Source of the DNA: Corallincola holothuriorum
GTDB lineage: Bacteria > Pseudomonadota > Gammaproteobacteria > Enterobacterales > Neiellaceae
NCBI RefSeq assembly: GCF_003336225.1
Contig: NZ_QPID01000001.1
Span: 62,001-126,000 of the forward strand
Reading direction: 5' to 3'
Length of the DNA stretch: 64,000 nucleotides
The notes under the pieces were generated by a model, which worked only from the letters and a program-made list of their open reading frames with translations, made no database searches and was not told where the DNA came from. This document shows, one piece after another, positions 52,901 to 64,000 of this stretch. Position 1 is the stretch's first letter. The number at the start of each line of letters is the position of its first letter. A program made the translations under genes and the position numbers.

Positions 52901-55900
52901 CAGGTCAAAATCCGCGGTTTCCGCATTGAGCTCGGTGAGATTGAGCACGCCCTGCAAAGTACTGAAGGCGTAAGCGGGGCTACGGTCATTGTCCGCGAGG
53001 ACGTGCCGGGTGATAAACGCCTGGTGGGTTATGTGATCGCTGCGGCGGGTGAGGACAGCGCGTCGCACTCAGGGCAGCTTAAAACCGCCCTGAGTGCGCA
53101 GTTGCCGGCTTACATGGTGCCGTCAGCCTTTGTGCTGATGGAGAGGTTCCCTGTAACCCCCAACGGCAAACTGGACAAACGGGCGCTGCCGGCGCCGGTA
53201 CTGGATGCAGATGAGGATGACATCCCGCTAGCCGGTACCGCACTTGAACTGGCGGGGGTATGGCAGGACCTGCTGGGCGTATCCCGGGTCGGTGCTGGCT
53301 CAGACTTTTTTGCCCTTGGCGGCCATTCGCTGCTGGTTGTCCGCCTGGTCAGTCAGGTCAATGCCCGGTTTGATGTGCAGTTGCCGGTCAGGAGCGTCTT
53401 TACTCACTCCACCCTCAGTGCCCTAGCGGACTGCATTGATGAACTCAGCAATGAAAGCCGGCTGCCCGCGTTGCTGCCGCAGCCTGAGGGCGCGGACAGG
53501 GTGCTTTCTTTCAGCCAGCAGCGCTTCTGGTTCCTGAGGCAGCTGGGTGAGATGAATCAGGGTTATGTGCTGTCCTGCGCTTATGAGCTGTCCGGAGATT
53601 GCTCTGTTGACATGCTGCAAGACAGTCTGCAGGTCCTTATTGCGCGTCATGAGGTGCTGCGTACCGTGTTTACCGGTGAGGATACACCGGTTCTGAAACT
53701 ACTGCCGGTCGATGCATTTCGGATATCATTTACGGACCTCAGTGAGCTGAGCGGAGAGGACCGGGACGCTCAGCTCGGCCGGTGCAGGGCGCAGGAAGCG
53801 GTGATCGATTTTGACCTTGCCAGCGATCACATGGTCAAGGCCAGTGTGCTCAAACTGGCTGCGGACCGCCATCTGCTGTATCTGCATGTGCACCATATCG
53901 CTACCGATGGCTGGTCCCAGGAAATCCTTTTCCGGGAGCTGAGCGAAATCTATCGGCACAAACGTGCCGGTACGTTCACCGACAGTACACTGCCGGCCCT
54001 GTCTGTTCAGTACAGCGACTTTGCCGCATGGCAGCGTGAGGTGCTCAGTGGTGAGCACCTGGCGTCTGAGGTCGCCCACTGGAAACAGGTGCTGAACGGT
54101 GCGCCACCGTTGCACAGCCTGCCGCTGGATCATCCGCGCCCAAATGAGCAAACCCATGCTGGAGCCGTAATTCGTAAGCAATTGCCCGAAGCTTTGGCCA
54201 GCGGTATCGACCGCATGGCAAGGGAAGCGGGGGCCACGCGCTTTATGGCCCTGCAATCAGCGTTCGCACTGCTGCTCAGCCTGTACAGTGGTGAGCAGGA
54301 CATTGTAATGGGCACCCCGGTGGCCAACCGCAACCATGCTGACGCAGAAGGGGTGATCGGCTTCTTTTCAAACACCCTGGTGCTGAGGAATCTGCTGGCA
54401 GGGGTCAGTTCCTTTGGTGAACTACTTGCACAGACTAGGCGCGCGGTGGTTGAAGCGCTTGCGCACCAGGAGCTGCCGTTCGATAAACTGGTGGAAGAGA
54501 TCTGTCCAGCACGTAGTCTTAGCCATCATCCGCTCTTTCAGATCATGTTCTCCGCAACAGCCGCTAAGGACGCGCGTGATGCACTCGAACTTAGCGATGA
54601 CCTCCGAGCTGCGCCACACCCGGTAAATGCTGCTGTGGATATTCAGTTTGAGCTGGATCTGCATGTCAACAGAGATGATGACGGTTTAACGTGCTGGTGG
54701 AGCTATAACTCAGCTCTGTTTGAGGCTGCAACGATTGAGCGCATGGCTGATATGTACGGGCGTTTACTTGAGCTGGTGATCCAGCCAGACGCGAGTATTC
54801 GGCAGACATTTGTGACGCCGGCCGAGCAGCACAGCTTGTGTGCGCTGGGACGGGGCGCTGAAACAGCCGGGATCACAGAAGCAGATCTCTTACCCGCGGT
54901 GCTGGAGCGACATGCGATTGAGCATGCAGACGCGGTTGCAGTTGTGTTTGAGGGACAGAGCTATTCCTACGCAGAATTGAACAGGCGTGCTAACCAGTTA
55001 GCGCGTTACCTTATCGCTCTGGGGATTACCACGGAAACCTTGGTGGGCGTGTGTGTCGAGCGGTCACTGGAGATGATCGTTGCCCTGATAGGCGTGATGA
55101 AGGCGGGCGGTGCTTATGTGCCGCTGGACCCGGAGTATCCGCAGGGACGGCTTGCATATATGGCCGAGGATGCGGGATTCCGATTGCTGTTGACACAGTG
55201 CACCGTCGCGGCCCGGGTACCCGGGCAATCAATTCAGCGGATAATGTTGGATGACAAAAACCAGCAAGATGAAATCGCCGCTTATTCAGGCGAACCGCTC
55301 GGTGCTGATGAAGTGGTACTGCGCCCTAACAATCTCGCGTACGTCATTTATACCTCCGGCTCGACTGGCAAACCTAAAGGAGTCCTGGTTGAGCATGGCG
55401 GACTCGCGAACCTGGGTCCCGCAGAGGTGAGTGTGCTGGAGTTGGACGCATCCAGCGTAGTGCTGCAATTTGCTTCATACAGCTTTGATACATCTGTGTC
55501 CGAGTGGGCGATGTCGATTTGGGCTGCAGCCAGACTGGTGTTGGTCAGAAAGTCAGTATTGCTGTCCCCAGAGGACTTGATGGCGACGCTCGCCACGGAG
55601 GGGGTTACGCACGCAACCATTCCCCCGGCGATGTTGCCGCAACTTGATCCAATCAAGATGCATAACCTGACTCATTTGGTTGTAGCTGGAGAGCGGTGTC
55701 CTCAAACGACCATGACCCAATGGGCTGAAGGACGGACTTTCTTCAATGCGTACGGCCCGACCGAAAGCACCGTCTGTGCCACAACCGGTCAGTTGGATGT
55801 GTCACATGAGCGCGTACATATTGGCAGACCGCTTAATGGCACTGCCCTGTACGTACTTGGTAGTGCCCTTGAAATACTGCCCAATGGTGCTGTCGGAGAG

Positions 55901-58900
55901 TTATATATCGGCGGCAAAGGGGTGGCACGCGGTTACCTGAACAGGCCGGAGCTGACCGCAGAGCGGTTTGTGCCCGACCCCTACTCAGCTGCACCGGGTG
56001 CGAGAATGTATCGTACCGGTGACCTGGTGCGGTGGCTGCCGGATGGCAACCTGGAATACCTGGGGCGGGTGGATGAGCAGGTGAAGATCCGCGGCTTCAG
56101 AATTGAAATCGGAGAGATAGAGTACGCTTTACAAAATGCCAGTGGGGTTGCTGAAGCGACAGTGATGGTCAGAGAGGAGCGCCCTGGTGACAAGCGCCTG
56201 GTCGGCTACGTTATCGCCGAATCCGAGACTGATCCTGACACCCTGCCCACGCGGCTCAAATCGGCCGTGGCGGATCAGCTACCGGCACACATGGTGCCTT
56301 GCGCTTTTGTTGTGATGGAGCACTTTCCATTGTCACCCAACGGCAAGCTGGATAAAAAGGCTCTGCCGGCACCTAGCGTGCAGACGGTCGTAGATGATGA
56401 ACCGGTGGATGGTGTCGCACGGAAGCTCGCCGGGATGTGGCAGGACCTGCTGGGGATTCCCCTGGTCGGTCTCAGTTCAGACTTCTTTGAACTTGGCGGG
56501 CATTCTCTTCTGGTTACCCGATTGGTAAGCCAGATAAACGCCGTTTTTGATGTCCAGCTGCCGGTGAAGGATGTGTTCCGTCACTCAGAGCTGGCAACTC
56601 TGGCTAAATGCATAGAGCGCCGGGGCCGCTCTGCGGAAAGGTTACCGGCGCTGAGTACGCAGGCGGCGGATGCGCCAAAGGTGCTCTCCTTTAGTCAGCA
56701 GCGGTTCTGGTTCTTGGAACAGCTCGGGGAGCTAAATAGTGGCTATGTGCTTTCAAGTGCCTATGAACTGACCGGAGAGTTTTCCGTCAACGCACTGGAA
56801 GACAGTATGCAGGTTCTGATCTTCCGCCATGCGGTGTTGCGCACAGTGTATAAAGGAGAGGAGCAGCCGACTCTTGCATTGCTGCCAGTGCAGGACTTCC
56901 GGGTGAGGTTTGTTGACCTAAGCGCGCTCGACCCTGAAGAACAAGCTGTTGAACTGTCCGTGTTCAAGAAGCAAGAAGAGCAGAGCGGCTTCTGCTTGAA
57001 TAGTGACTATATGCTCCGGGCGAGTGTGGCCAAACTTGGCGATGAGCGTCATTTGCTTTACCTGCATGTGCACCATATCGCAACTGATGGCTGGTCGCAG
57101 ACTATCTTACTTGAAGAACTAACAGAAATTTACGCGCATCAACAGGTTGGAAACGGCCATGCGCCGTTACTTCAGGCATTGCCGGTCCAGTACAGTGACT
57201 TTTCCGCGTGGCAACGCGAAGTACTTAGCGGAGAGCGCCTGTGCGCGGAAGTTGCGCACTGGAAACGGGTCTTGGACGGTGCACCACCGTTACATAGTTT
57301 ACCCCTGGATCACGTGCGACCGACCGAGCAGACTCATCATGGTGCGGTAATTGAGGTTCCGTTGCCGGAAGCCTTATCCCGGCGTATAGATACCTTGGCT
57401 CAAGACGCGGGTGTAACCCGTTTTATGGTGCTGCAGTCAGCATTTTCAGTTTTGCTTAGTTTGTACAGTAGTGAGCAGGACATCGTCATGGGGACACCGG
57501 TGGCGAACCGAAACCATGTTGACGTTGAGGGCCTGATAGGTTTCTTTGCCAACACCCTGGTGCTGCGTACTGATCTGAGTGACGTCAGTTCTTTCGGTGA
57601 GTTGTTGGCGCAGACCAAGGAAAATATTGTTGCCGCTTTGGCCCATCAGGAATTGCCCTTCGATAAGCTGGTGGAAGAACTCAACCCGGAGCGTAATCTG
57701 AGTCACCAGCCGCTGTTTCAGATCCTGTTTACCACACTGGAAACGCCGCCGGTTGAAGTCTGTCAGTTTGGCTGCGCATCAGCAAGGCGCCTGCGTGGAG
57801 TTGGCGGCGAGGTTGCACTGAAATATGATTTGGAACTCGAGATCAGTTGTCAGGAGCGGAAACTGGTTTGCGCATGGGCGTACAACACGGATCTATTCGA
57901 TCGCGTAACTATCGCTCGATTTGCCGAATTCTACGCCAGACTTCTCGAGCATGTTGTCAATCATGATGACGGCCTGCAAAGCGTGAGTCAGCAGATTCTC
58001 AGTAGCATCCAAAAGAGTCAGCTGCTGGAAATGGGCAGCGGGCCAGAAGTTGCAACTGGTGATGCTTGGGAGTCGCTTTCTGCGGTGATGGAGCGCCAGG
58101 CTGTTGAACTTGGTGATGCCACGGCTGCTGTGTTCGAAGGTCAGCGTTATAGCTATTCGGAGCTCAACACCAGAGTCAACAAACTGGCGCGCTACCTGAT
58201 CGATCAGGGCGTCCAGACCGACACTCTGGTTGGGGTCTGTCTCGACAGAACACTGGATTTGCTGGTGGCGGTACTCGCAGTGATGAAATCTGGAGGGGCC
58301 TATGTGCCGCTTGATCCGCAGTTCCCCCGAAGGCGTCTCGGCTACATGGCTGAGCACTCAGAGCTCACCATTCTGATCACGCAAAAAAGTGTGCAAGACA
58401 GCGTGCCCGCTGACAATCTGAAAAAAATAGTTCTGGATGATCCTCTACAGAGTAATGAGATCGCGCAATGCAGTGGAATTCCTATCGGATCTGATGAAGT
58501 GCAGATCATCCCGGAGCAACTGGCATATGTCATCTATACGTCCGGCTCAACCGGTAAACCCAAGGGCGTGATGAATACACACGGTGGTTTGATGAACTTC
58601 CTGCAATCCATGCGTGTGCAACCCGGCATGTCGGCGGACGATTGCCTGCTGTGTATAACCACACTCTCGTTCGATATCGCAGCGCTGGAACTGTACTTGC
58701 CTCTGCTGTGTGGCGCACGCATGGTAATCACAGATACCTATGCTGTGCGCGATGGTGAGTTTATTCAGAGCATAATTGAATCTGAAAACGTCACCATGAT
58801 GCAGGCGACGCCTTCCACCTGGAATATTTTGTTGAGCGCCGGATGGCAAGGTAAAAGCAATTTGCGTGCCTTGTGCGGTGGTGAGGCACTTCCCCCGGCA

Positions 58901-61900
58901 TTAGCGCATACCCTGACGCCACTAGTAGGGGAACTATGGAACATGTACGGTCCGACAGAGACAACCATCTGGTCGACATTGCAAAAAATCGAGGGGAAAG
59001 CTGAGATTGAGTGTCCGGGAGTCGGTCGTGCGATCAACAATACCCGGCTTTATGTTCTGGACCGAGAGAAAAACCTCTTACCAGTCGGAGCGGTGGGTGA
59101 GCTCTATATCGGCGGTGCCGGGGTCGCCCGGGGTTACCTCAACCGGCCGGAGCTGACGGCAGCGCGGTTTGTGTCAGACCCGTTCTCAGGTAAGCCCTGT
59201 GCGCGGATGTACCGTACCGGTGACCTGGTGCGATGGATGGCCAACGGCAACCTAGAGTGCATCGGCCGGGTAGATCAGCAGGTGAAGATTCGTGGATACC
59301 GAATTGAATTGGGCGAAGTTGAGAGCGCATTGCGCAGTGCAGACTGGGTTAACGATGCATGTGTGACGGTGTCAGAAGATGGCTCTCAAAACAGTTGTTT
59401 GGTGGGTTATGTCGTTCCTGAAACGGCACATCTGAATGAACAGGATCTGCCGCGGCGTTTAAAATCTTACCTGTGTGACCAACTGCCAGCGTACATGGTG
59501 CCTTCAGCTATTGTGGTTATGCGTGACTTTCCGCTGACGCCAAATGGCAAGCTGGACCGCAACGCTATGCCTGCGCCCGATTGGGGAGCACAGACCGCGG
59601 GACGTCATTGCGCTCCTGTTACCCCTGAACAAAAAGTTATTTGTGCTGTCTGGGCGGAGGTACTGGAGCTGCAAAATGTCGGCATCGAAGACAACTTCTT
59701 CAGCATCGGCGGCGACTCGATCCAGTCTATTCAGGTGGTGAGCCGTCTGCGTCAAAGAAGATATGAGCTGACCACTCGACAGTTGTTTCAGCACCAGACC
59801 GTAGCCGAGCTGGCGAAAGTGCTGCTGCGCCGTGGCCATTCGGTACAGTCCGCCCCTTCAGCACTCTCGCTGGTGAACCTCTCGGAGCAGGAGCGGCAGC
59901 AATTTGAATCGATTTATCTGGATATTGAAGATATATATCCTGCGACGGGGATGCAGCAGGGTCTGCTCTATCTAAGTCAGCAAGACAGTGAGAGTGCAAA
60001 ATACACCCTGCAGCAGGCTTGGAAATTAGATGGTCTCGACCCGAAAAACTGGAAGACCTGTTGTGAACTGGTCTTGACGTACCATGATGTACTCCGAACC
60101 GCCTTTGTACAAGATCAGCTGGGGAACATGCTGCAGCTGGTGCAATCAAGTGTGCAGTTGCCTTGGTTTGAGCTCGATTGGTCCTCGCTTGACGCCGGAG
60201 ATCGAGAGCGGAAGCTCGCGGAGCTGCTCAGTGCGGACTGGATGAATGGGTTCGATTTCACCCGCGCCCCGTTGCAGCGATGCACCCTGATCTATCTGGG
60301 CGGAGATAGCTACTACTTCGTTTGGTGTTTCCACCATGCATTGATGGACGGCTGGAGCGTTCCGATCATTCAGGCTGAACTGGTTCAAAGTTATGCCGAT
60401 CTCAGGGATGGCAAACAGCCTGTACTGCAGTCGAGAGCTGAGTTTAAAAATTACATCAGGTGGCAGCAGGCTCAGGATAAGCTCGATGCGAATATGTACT
60501 GGACAGAGCGCCTGCACGGTTTTACGGAAACAACGTCGCTCGGTTTAGAGCATCATTCCCGCAAGGAGTTGGGTAGTGCAGAGTTCACATGCCATTTGAG
60601 CCGGGTGGAAACTGAAGATCTGACCCGGTTCGCCAAGCAGGAACGGGTCACGCTTAACACGCTAGTGCAGGCGGCCTGGGGTTACCTACTTCATCGCTAC
60701 AGTGGTGACCAGGATATCGTATTTGGGGCTACGGTATCGGGGCGACCGGCGTCTCTGGAGGGGGTTGAAGAGATGGTCGGCTGCTTCATCAACGCGCTGC
60801 CGGTGCGACAGAACTTTGAGCAGGCCGCTCATGAGAAAATAGGTGACTGGCTCAGGCAACTTCACAAACAGAACGTTGATTCGGAACATCATGGACACCT
60901 CACCCTGACTGAGATCCAGCAGTTGTCTGAGTTGCCTTCTGGTACCAGCTTGTTCGACACACTGGTTGTATTTGAAAATTTCCCGTCAGCTGCAAACAAG
61001 CCTGCTGATGGAATTAGCCTGGAGCCTATTAGCGGGCGTATTGAAACCAGCTACCGGCTGAACCTGACTGCCATCGTGCATGATCGGCTAAGCCTGGAAC
61101 TGGCCTACGCCCGGGAGTATTTTTCGGACTGGAGTGCCAAGCGGGCACTCGAACAGCTCAAGAAAGTTCTGCTGGCGATGAGCGGCAGCGCCAACGCGTG
61201 TATGGCTGACATAGCATTGCTGTCAGAGGCCGAGAAAGCACAGCTGCTCTCATTCGGACGGCCCTGCCCTGATACTCTGATGTCCGGCTGGCCGCTAATC
61301 AGTGAAAAGATAAGAGAAATTGCCGCTACCTATGCTGAACGGAATGCAGTTACCTGCGAAAGTTCGAGCTTGACTTATTTGGAGCTGGACCAGCGCGCCA
61401 ATCAGTTGGCGAACTATCTGGTTTCAAAGGGTGTCAGTGCGGAAACCCTAGTGGGCGTCTGTCTAACGCGTTCCGTTGACACCGCAGTGGCGATGCTTGC
61501 TGTTTTCAAGGCAGGCGGGGCGTATGTGCCGTTTGATCCTGATTACCCACAGGCGCGCCTTGAATATATGGCGCAGGATTCAGGTATTCGCTGGCTGTTG
61601 ACCAACCAACAGACCAAAGCGAAAGTGCCCGGTGACCATATCGTTCATATCAATCTTGATGATACCGCGCTGCAGAACACCCTGGCTGGGCACAGCGTTA
61701 TTGCTCCTGAATTGACGGTCACCGGCGTTCAGCCTGACTCACTGGCGTATGTTATCTACACGTCGGGTTCCACCGGTAAGCCTAAAGGGGTGATGATTGA
61801 ACACGCCGCTCTCGCTATACATTTGCAAACCGCCGCAACTCAGTACAACGTCAGCTTTGATGACCGGTACTTACAGTTTGCATCGAACAGCTTTGACGCC

Positions 61901-64000
61901 GCCATCGAGCAGATCCTGACGCCCCTGTGTTGCGGTGCCCACCTTTTCATTCGTGACAATGCCTTGTGGAATTGGGATGAACTGTGCAGCTACTTGGCCG
62001 GCAACGGGATCACCATTGCGGATCTGCCCCCCTCCTATCTGAATGGAATGATGAGTAACAGTGATGTGGCGATTGATAGCCTGCGTCTGCTGATATTTGG
62101 TGGCGAACCGCTGCCAGAGAATTTGCTGACGAAGCTGAAGGGCAGCCAACTGGACTGTGAGGTCTGCAATGCCTATGGGCCAACAGAGACAACGATAACC
62201 GCAACGCTGTCCCAGTTTGCTATCAGCAAGTGGCACAGTGATCTTCCTGTTACCATTGGTCGGCCTTTGTTCGGACGTCTTTGTTACGTGCTGGATAGTC
62301 GCCTGGCGGTGCTGCCGCTGGGCGCGGTCGGGGAGCTGTATATCGGCGGGGAGGGCGTCGCCCGCGGGTATCTGAACCGGCCGGAGCTCACCGAAGACAG
62401 GTTCCTGGACAATCCGTTCGAAGATACGCCGGGAGCTAGGATGTACCGCACAGGCGATCTGGTACGCTGGCAGCCTGATGGCGAGCTTGAGTACCTAGGT
62501 AGGGTCGATGAGCAAGTGAAGATCCGCGGGCACAGGATAGAACTGGGTGAAGTGGAGCATTGCCTGCAGAACGCTGCCAATGTTGCGGAAGCTGCTATCG
62601 TTGTTCAGGAGCTGCCGTCTGGACAGAAGACGCTGGTGGGGTACCTTGTTGCGACGAATGCAGAACTGGAAGAGACGTTTATCCGGCGTGTTAGAAGCCA
62701 GTTACGAGGGCAGCTTCCTGGCTATATGGTGCCGTCTGCACTGATTGTGCTTGAAGAATTTCCGCTGACGCCGAACGGAAAGCTTGATAAGAAAGCGCTT
62801 CCCGAAGCTAATATATGTCGTGAATCCGGGAGAAGAACCCCTAACAGCGACGCAGAAAACCTGTTGCTGGTGAGCCTTAAAGAGATCCTAGAGAAGACAG
62901 ACCTGACTTTTGATGATGGCTTGACCGATGTTGGTGTCCATTCAATCACTCTGCTCAGGCTGCGAGCATGCCTTAATCAGCAAGGTTATGACTTGCCGAT
63001 GGACCGTATTTATGACAATGCATCCCTAGCTGAACTTGCACAACACATTACAAAGGCGGTTAGGCCGCTGGACGCAGCGCCGCACTCCGAACAGTTGTTG
63101 CTAACGCCTAACCAGCTCGATTCATTCGCCACCAAGGATAACAACCGCGATCTGTTCATCGCATTGACCAGTTACCGGATCGATGAAGACACTTGGTCAG
63201 AAGAACGGATGCGCAATGCTATTGAGCGGGTTATTAGTGCGAATCAGGCTCTGCGCGTCAAAAGCACATGTCAGGCAGGCCAGTGGCTGCAGGAGCTGCA
63301 GGAACAGGCTGATTACAACCTGTACTACGTAGATCTGAGAGGCGTGTCTGCGATCGACCGCCAGCGTGAGTTCGAAGTACATTACGCGAGGCAACTCCGG
63401 AGTTTGCGCTTGCAACAGCCTTTGTTGTTTTCCCTACTGGTCCTGCATGTCGACGAAACCGAAATGGATCTGGTGCAGGTTATCCATCACAAAATGTGTG
63501 ACGGTTATTCGAATGATATTGTCGCTCGGCAAATTAAGCTGGCATACAGCGCCGGCCTGCTTCCTTCTAACATCATCGGAGCATCTACAAACTATGCTGC
63601 TTACTGTGAGAGTATCGGGCGATATGTCGGATCCGCGCTCTTCCAACAGCGCCAGTACGAGATAAATAGCGACAGCGTATATTTCACAAACTATGGGATT
63701 GTGTGCGATAAACCAGAGCGGCCGTTTACGGGCGGTGACGCGCATTATCGCTGTGGGCACATTAAGAACACTGATCTCGATCGAAATGATGTTGGTTACA
63801 TTGAACGCTTGCTCATGCGGGCGCTAGCCTTGTCTGTCAAGGTCACTGGAAGTGATTATGTCCAGTTAAGAAACACCATAAACGGAAGAGCGGTAGAGCT
63901 CTCCGAAGTTAACTTAGTTGATACGGTAGGGTGGTTATCACTTAATTCCCATCTAAACCTCAAGGTCAGCGCGCTAATAGGCGAAAACTGGCAGAGCCAC
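49985..64000 (+). CDS. Giant nonribosomal peptide synthetase 2 (at least four modules, runs off the window)
   Basis: Open from GTG 49985 to the window end without a stop: 4672 codons. Residues 1-60 are a TubC_N docking domain ([36 protein letters not shown]). Then come C1 (HHILADG at 202), A1 (567-1072), T1 (Ser1115); C2 (HHIATDG at 1303), A2, T2 (Ser2174); C3 (HHIATDG at 2363), A3, T3 (GGDS, Ser3245); C4 (HHALMDG at 3450), A4, T4 (GVHS, Ser4320). A last C- or E-like domain (HHKMCDG at 4501, DTVGWLS) is cut by the window. Hand-aligned codes: A1 DAQDVGAVNK (Gln-like), A2 DTSTVAAVCK (Tyr-like), A3 DILQLGMIWK (Gly), A4 DAEDIGAITK (perhaps basic). No thioesterase is seen. Confidence 0.95.
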   Translation, partial: MVDVSNLIAELDELGAQLLLEDGQLRMQAPKGVLSRDHLENVKANKQAIIQWLATPENILVEPTAHNESGYPMSHAQRGLWLMEQLDNKTSHYNISLVYEMSGELNVKALQNALSELVARHEILRTRYFDHPESGPCQQVVAAGPVALCVEELPAEVTPEEGLQQISGHESAQSFALGTPGQFNVRLVRVGENKHSLFLTLHHILADGWSKAQLFDELTTLYNQFAEHGESRLAVPDLQYRDYAAWEAKWLEGRAAQAALGYWEELLYCVPQRHQLPLDHARPAVPGYAGEHYSEVLNGPEAERLRALCAGAGASLFIGVKALLGVLLSRLSSRADIVIGTPVANRTRPELNNILGYFVNVIPLRQDVQPFQSFHELLEVTKASFIESQHYSYMPFDRIVERVAPERDPGLHPLFQIMISYSISDGDAVGMTGLDVQQRDPAYPLSKFDITLDVVETPHALELNWEYSTELFCRKSIAEFSDYLRALLGQISRFPEIPLCDLTTDYDARYQYDEFVARERRERDLAAWHDDEKAAVSAPLLSQEQQQALVTLGTGPEAPEVTADDLLPAVLERQAAERGNAVAVVFEDEYYTYAELNSKANQLARYLMGRGVKPETLVGICVERSLDMMVAILGVMKAGGAYVPLDPEYPLGRLAYMAEDAGLSLVLTQSAVADAVPGDKLERIVLDEAELQAALAAQSGAPLPVAETGLRPENLAYVIYTSGSTGKPKGVPVEHHNFSQFAQSLATELPRHKDESVRRWGWNTALVFDASLQAFSVFYSGDLLVLLSDQTRNDPELLLSALQKEQITVFDSTPSQIQMLLEVYSQRKAGFSLPDLVIGGEAISESLWQALAALAVETGGRILNAYGPTESTVNTTLATISGGHSHIGRPNTGRCCYVSSQSGALAAEGAVGELYIGGAGVARGYLNRPEQTAARFVSDPFSGKPGARMYRTGDLVRWLPEGNLEYLGRIDDQVKIRGFRIELGEIEHALQSTEGVSGATVIVREDVPGDKRLVGYVIAAAGEDSASHSGQLKTALSAQLPAYMVPSAFVLMERFPVTPNGKLDKRALPAPVLDADEDDIPLAGTALELAGVWQDLLGVSRVGAGSDFFALGGHSLLVVRLVSQVNARFDVQLPVRSVFTHSTLSALADCIDELSNESRLPALLPQPEGADRVLSFSQQRFWFLRQLGEMNQGYVLSCAYELSGDCSVDMLQDSLQVLIARHEVLRTVFTGEDTPVLKLLPVDAFRISFTDLSELSGEDRDAQLGRCRAQEAVIDFDLASDHMVKASVLKLAADRHLLYLHVHHIATDGWSQEILFRELSEIYRHKRAGTFTDSTLPALSVQYSDFAAWQREVLSGEHLASEVAHWKQVLNGAPPLHSLPLDHPRPNEQTHAGAVIRKQLPEALASGIDRMAREAGATRFMALQSAFALLLSLYSGEQDIVMGTPVANRNHADAEGVIGFFSNTLVLRNLLAGVSSFGELLAQTRRAVVEALAHQELPFDKLVEEICPARSLSHHPLFQIMFSATAAKDARDALELSDDLRAAPHPVNAAVDIQFELDLHVNRDDDGLTCWWSYNSALFEAATIERMADMYGRLLELVIQPDASIRQTFVTPAEQHSLCALGRGAETAGITEADLLPAVLERHAIEHADAVAVVFEGQSYSYAELNRRANQLARYLIALGITTETLVGVCVERSLEMIVALIGVMKAGGAYVPLDPEYPQGRLAYMAEDAGFRLLLTQCTVAARVPGQSIQRIMLDDKNQQDEIAAYSGEPLGADEVVLRPNNLAYVIYTSGSTGKPKGVLVEHGGLANLGPAEVSVLELDASSVVLQFASYSFDTSVSEWAMSIWAAARLVLVRKSVLLSPEDLMATLATEGVTHATIPPAMLPQLDPIKMHNLTHLVVAGERCPQTTMTQWAEGRTFFNAYGPTESTVCATTGQLDVSHERVHIGRPLNGTALYVLGSALEILPNGAVGELYIGGKGVARGYLNRPELTAERFVPDPYSAAPGARMYRTGDLVRWLPDGNLEYLGRVDEQVKIRGFRIEIGEIEYALQNASGVAEATVMVREERPGDKRLVGYVIAESETDPDTLPTRLKSAVADQLPAHMVPCAFVVMEHFPLSPNGKLDKKALPAPSVQTVVDDEPVDGVARKLAGMWQDLLGIPLVGLSSDFFELGGHSLLVTRLVSQINAVFDVQLPVKDVFRHSELATLAKCIERRGRSAERLPALSTQAADAPKVLSFSQQRFWFLEQLGELNSGYVLSSAYELTGEFSVNALEDSMQVLIFRHAVLRTVYKGEEQPTLALLPVQDFRVRFVDLSALDPEEQAVELSVFKKQEEQSGFCLNSDYMLRASVAKLGDERHLLYLHVHHIATDGWSQTILLEELTEIYAHQQVGNGHAPLLQALPVQYSDFSAWQREVLSGERLCAEVAHWKRVLDGAPPLHSLPLDHVRPTEQTHHGAVIEVPLPEALSRRIDTLAQDAGVTRFMVLQSAFSVLLSLYSSEQDIVMGTPVANRNHVDVEGLIGFFANTLVLRTDLSDVSSFGELLAQTKENIVAALAHQELPFDKLVEELNPERNLSHQPLFQILFTTLETPPVEVCQFGCASARRLRGVGGEVALKYDLELEISCQERKLVCAWAYNTDLFDRVTIARFAEFYARLLEHVVNHDDGLQSVSQQILSSIQKSQLLEMGSGPEVATGDAWESLSAVMERQAVELGDATAAVFEGQRYSYSELNTRVNKLARYLIDQGVQTDTLVGVCLDRTLDLLVAVLAVMKSGGAYVPLDPQFPRRRLGYMAEHSELTILITQKSVQDSVPADNLKKIVLDDPLQSNEIAQCSGIPIGSDEVQIIPEQLAYVIYTSGSTGKPKGVMNTHGGLMNFLQSMRVQPGMSADDCLLCITTLSFDIAALELYLPLLCGARMVITDTYAVRDGEFIQSIIESENVTMMQATPSTWNILLSAGWQGKSNLRALCGGEALPPALAHTLTPLVGELWNMYGPTETTIWSTLQKIEGKAEIECPGVGRAINNTRLYVLDREKNLLPVGAVGELYIGGAGVARGYLNRPELTAARFVSDPFSGKPCARMYRTGDLVRWMANGNLECIGRVDQQVKIRGYRIELGEVESALRSADWVNDACVTVSEDGSQNSCLVGYVVPETAHLNEQDLPRRLKSYLCDQLPAYMVPSAIVVMRDFPLTPNGKLDRNAMPAPDWGAQTAGRHCAPVTPEQKVICAVWAEVLELQNVGIEDNFFSIGGDSIQSIQVVSRLRQRRYELTTRQLFQHQTVAELAKVLLRRGHSVQSAPSALSLVNLSEQERQQFESIYLDIEDIYPATGMQQGLLYLSQQDSESAKYTLQQAWKLDGLDPKNWKTCCELVLTYHDVLRTAFVQDQLGNMLQLVQSSVQLPWFELDWSSLDAGDRERKLAELLSADWMNGFDFTRAPLQRCTLIYLGGDSYYFVWCFHHALMDGWSVPIIQAELVQSYADLRDGKQPVLQSRAEFKNYIRWQQAQDKLDANMYWTERLHGFTETTSLGLEHHSRKELGSAEFTCHLSRVETEDLTRFAKQERVTLNTLVQAAWGYLLHRYSGDQDIVFGATVSGRPASLEGVEEMVGCFINALPVRQNFEQAAHEKIGDWLRQLHKQNVDSEHHGHLTLTEIQQLSELPSGTSLFDTLVVFENFPSAANKPADGISLEPISGRIETSYRLNLTAIVHDRLSLELAYAREYFSDWSAKRALEQLKKVLLAMSGSANACMADIALLSEAEKAQLLSFGRPCPDTLMSGWPLISEKIREIAATYAERNAVTCESSSLTYLELDQRANQLANYLVSKGVSAETLVGVCLTRSVDTAVAMLAVFKAGGAYVPFDPDYPQARLEYMAQDSGIRWLLTNQQTKAKVPGDHIVHINLDDTALQNTLAGHSVIAPELTVTGVQPDSLAYVIYTSGSTGKPKGVMIEHAALAIHLQTAATQYNVSFDDRYLQFASNSFDAAIEQILTPLCCGAHLFIRDNALWNWDELCSYLAGNGITIADLPPSYLNGMMSNSDVAIDSLRLLIFGGEPLPENLLTKLKGSQLDCEVCNAYGPTETTITATLSQFAISKWHSDLPVTIGRPLFGRLCYVLDSRLAVLPLGAVGELYIGGEGVARGYLNRPELTEDRFLDNPFEDTPGARMYRTGDLVRWQPDGELEYLGRVDEQVKIRGHRIELGEVEHCLQNAANVAEAAIVVQELPSGQKTLVGYLVATNAELEETFIRRVRSQLRGQLPGYMVPSALIVLEEFPLTPNGKLDKKALPEANICRESGRRTPNSDAENLLLVSLKEILEKTDLTFDDGLTDVGVHSITLLRLRACLNQQGYDLPMDRIYDNASLAELAQHITKAVRPLDAAPHSEQLLLTPNQLDSFATKDNNRDLFIALTSYRIDEDTWSEERMRNAIERVISANQALRVKSTCQAGQWLQELQEQADYNLYYVDLRGVSAIDRQREFEVHYARQLRSLRLQQPLLFSLLVLHVDETEMDLVQVIHHKMCDGYSNDIVARQIKLAYSAGLLPSNIIGASTNYAAYCESIGRYVGSALFQQRQYEINSDSVYFTNYGIVCDKPERPFTGGDAHYRCGHIKNTDLDRNDVGYIERLLMRALALSVKVTGSDYVQLRNTINGRAVELSEVNLVDTVGWLSLNSHLNLKVSALIGENWQSH

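Noticed and set aside
50289-63760. Many 60-180 codon frames on both strands across the right end
   Set aside because: All lie inside the single open frame of NRPS 2 (frame of 49985) and reflect its high GC content; none has supporting signals.
49985-64000. Possible frameshift or stop inside NRPS 2
   Set aside because: Checked domain motifs at 50588, 53327, 56504, 59717, 62942 and 63899 are all in the same frame as GTG 49985, so the gene appears continuous.

Overview
The window reads as chromosomal DNA of a marine-type gammaproteobacterium. The left half carries ybaN, psiE, yaiL, yfcE, chrA, a DUF3081 gene and a VC0807-type membrane protein. That combination points towards the Vibrionales, Aeromonadales and Alteromonadales. 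I cannot name a species from sequence alone. No rRNA operon, CRISPR array or insertion sequence was seen.

Left part (1 to about 33.44 kb) is dense backbone-like DNA. It holds the end of an RND pump, small lipoproteins, two amidohydrolases, a chromate transporter and housekeeping hydrolases. At 13.2-22.7 kb lies a signalling cluster. A REC-TPR protein and a REC-EAL cyclic-di-GMP phosphodiesterase diverge from an EvgS/BvgS-like hybrid kinase, which is followed by two tandem CHASE4-HAMP-PAS proteins with no output domain. At 24.7-30.4 kb are a LolD-like ATPase, an FtsX-like permease, an AttH/CrtC-like lipoprotein and a soluble sugar dehydrogenase, arranged as one operon. A lipoprotein Nudix protein and a DASS carboxylate transporter follow.

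At 33.41-33.49 kb there is a tRNA terminator followed by only the 3' 45 nt of a tRNA-Pro(GGG) gene, from anticodon loop to CCA. This is the pattern left when an integrative element enters a tRNA gene. Its orientation says the inserted DNA lies to the right, so the remaining 30.5 kb is probably the start of a genomic island. The other end is outside the window.

The island (33.9 kb to beyond 64 kb) is a nonribosomal peptide cluster built in two divergent arms. The leftward arm has a starter synthetase (A-T-C-A-T), a short adaptor protein, an ABC exporter with an unusual MshEN-like N-terminal domain, a phosphopantetheinyl transferase, an ATP-grasp-like ligase, a signal-peptide-bearing prolyl oligopeptidase and a lipoprotein. 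The rightward arm has a 47-codon ORF, a second ABC exporter, a second short adaptor, and a giant synthetase that starts at 49985 and is still open at 64000 (4672 codons; TubC_N dock-C-A-T-C-A-T-C-A-T-C-A-T-C/E). The simplest reading is that the leftward synthetase loads and joins two residues and passes them through a docking contact to the rightward one. That enzyme adds at least four more (codes resembling Gln, Tyr, Gly and a basic residue by hand alignment). The ATP-grasp enzyme, peptidase and two exporters would modify, mature and export the product. No thioesterase is present inside the window.
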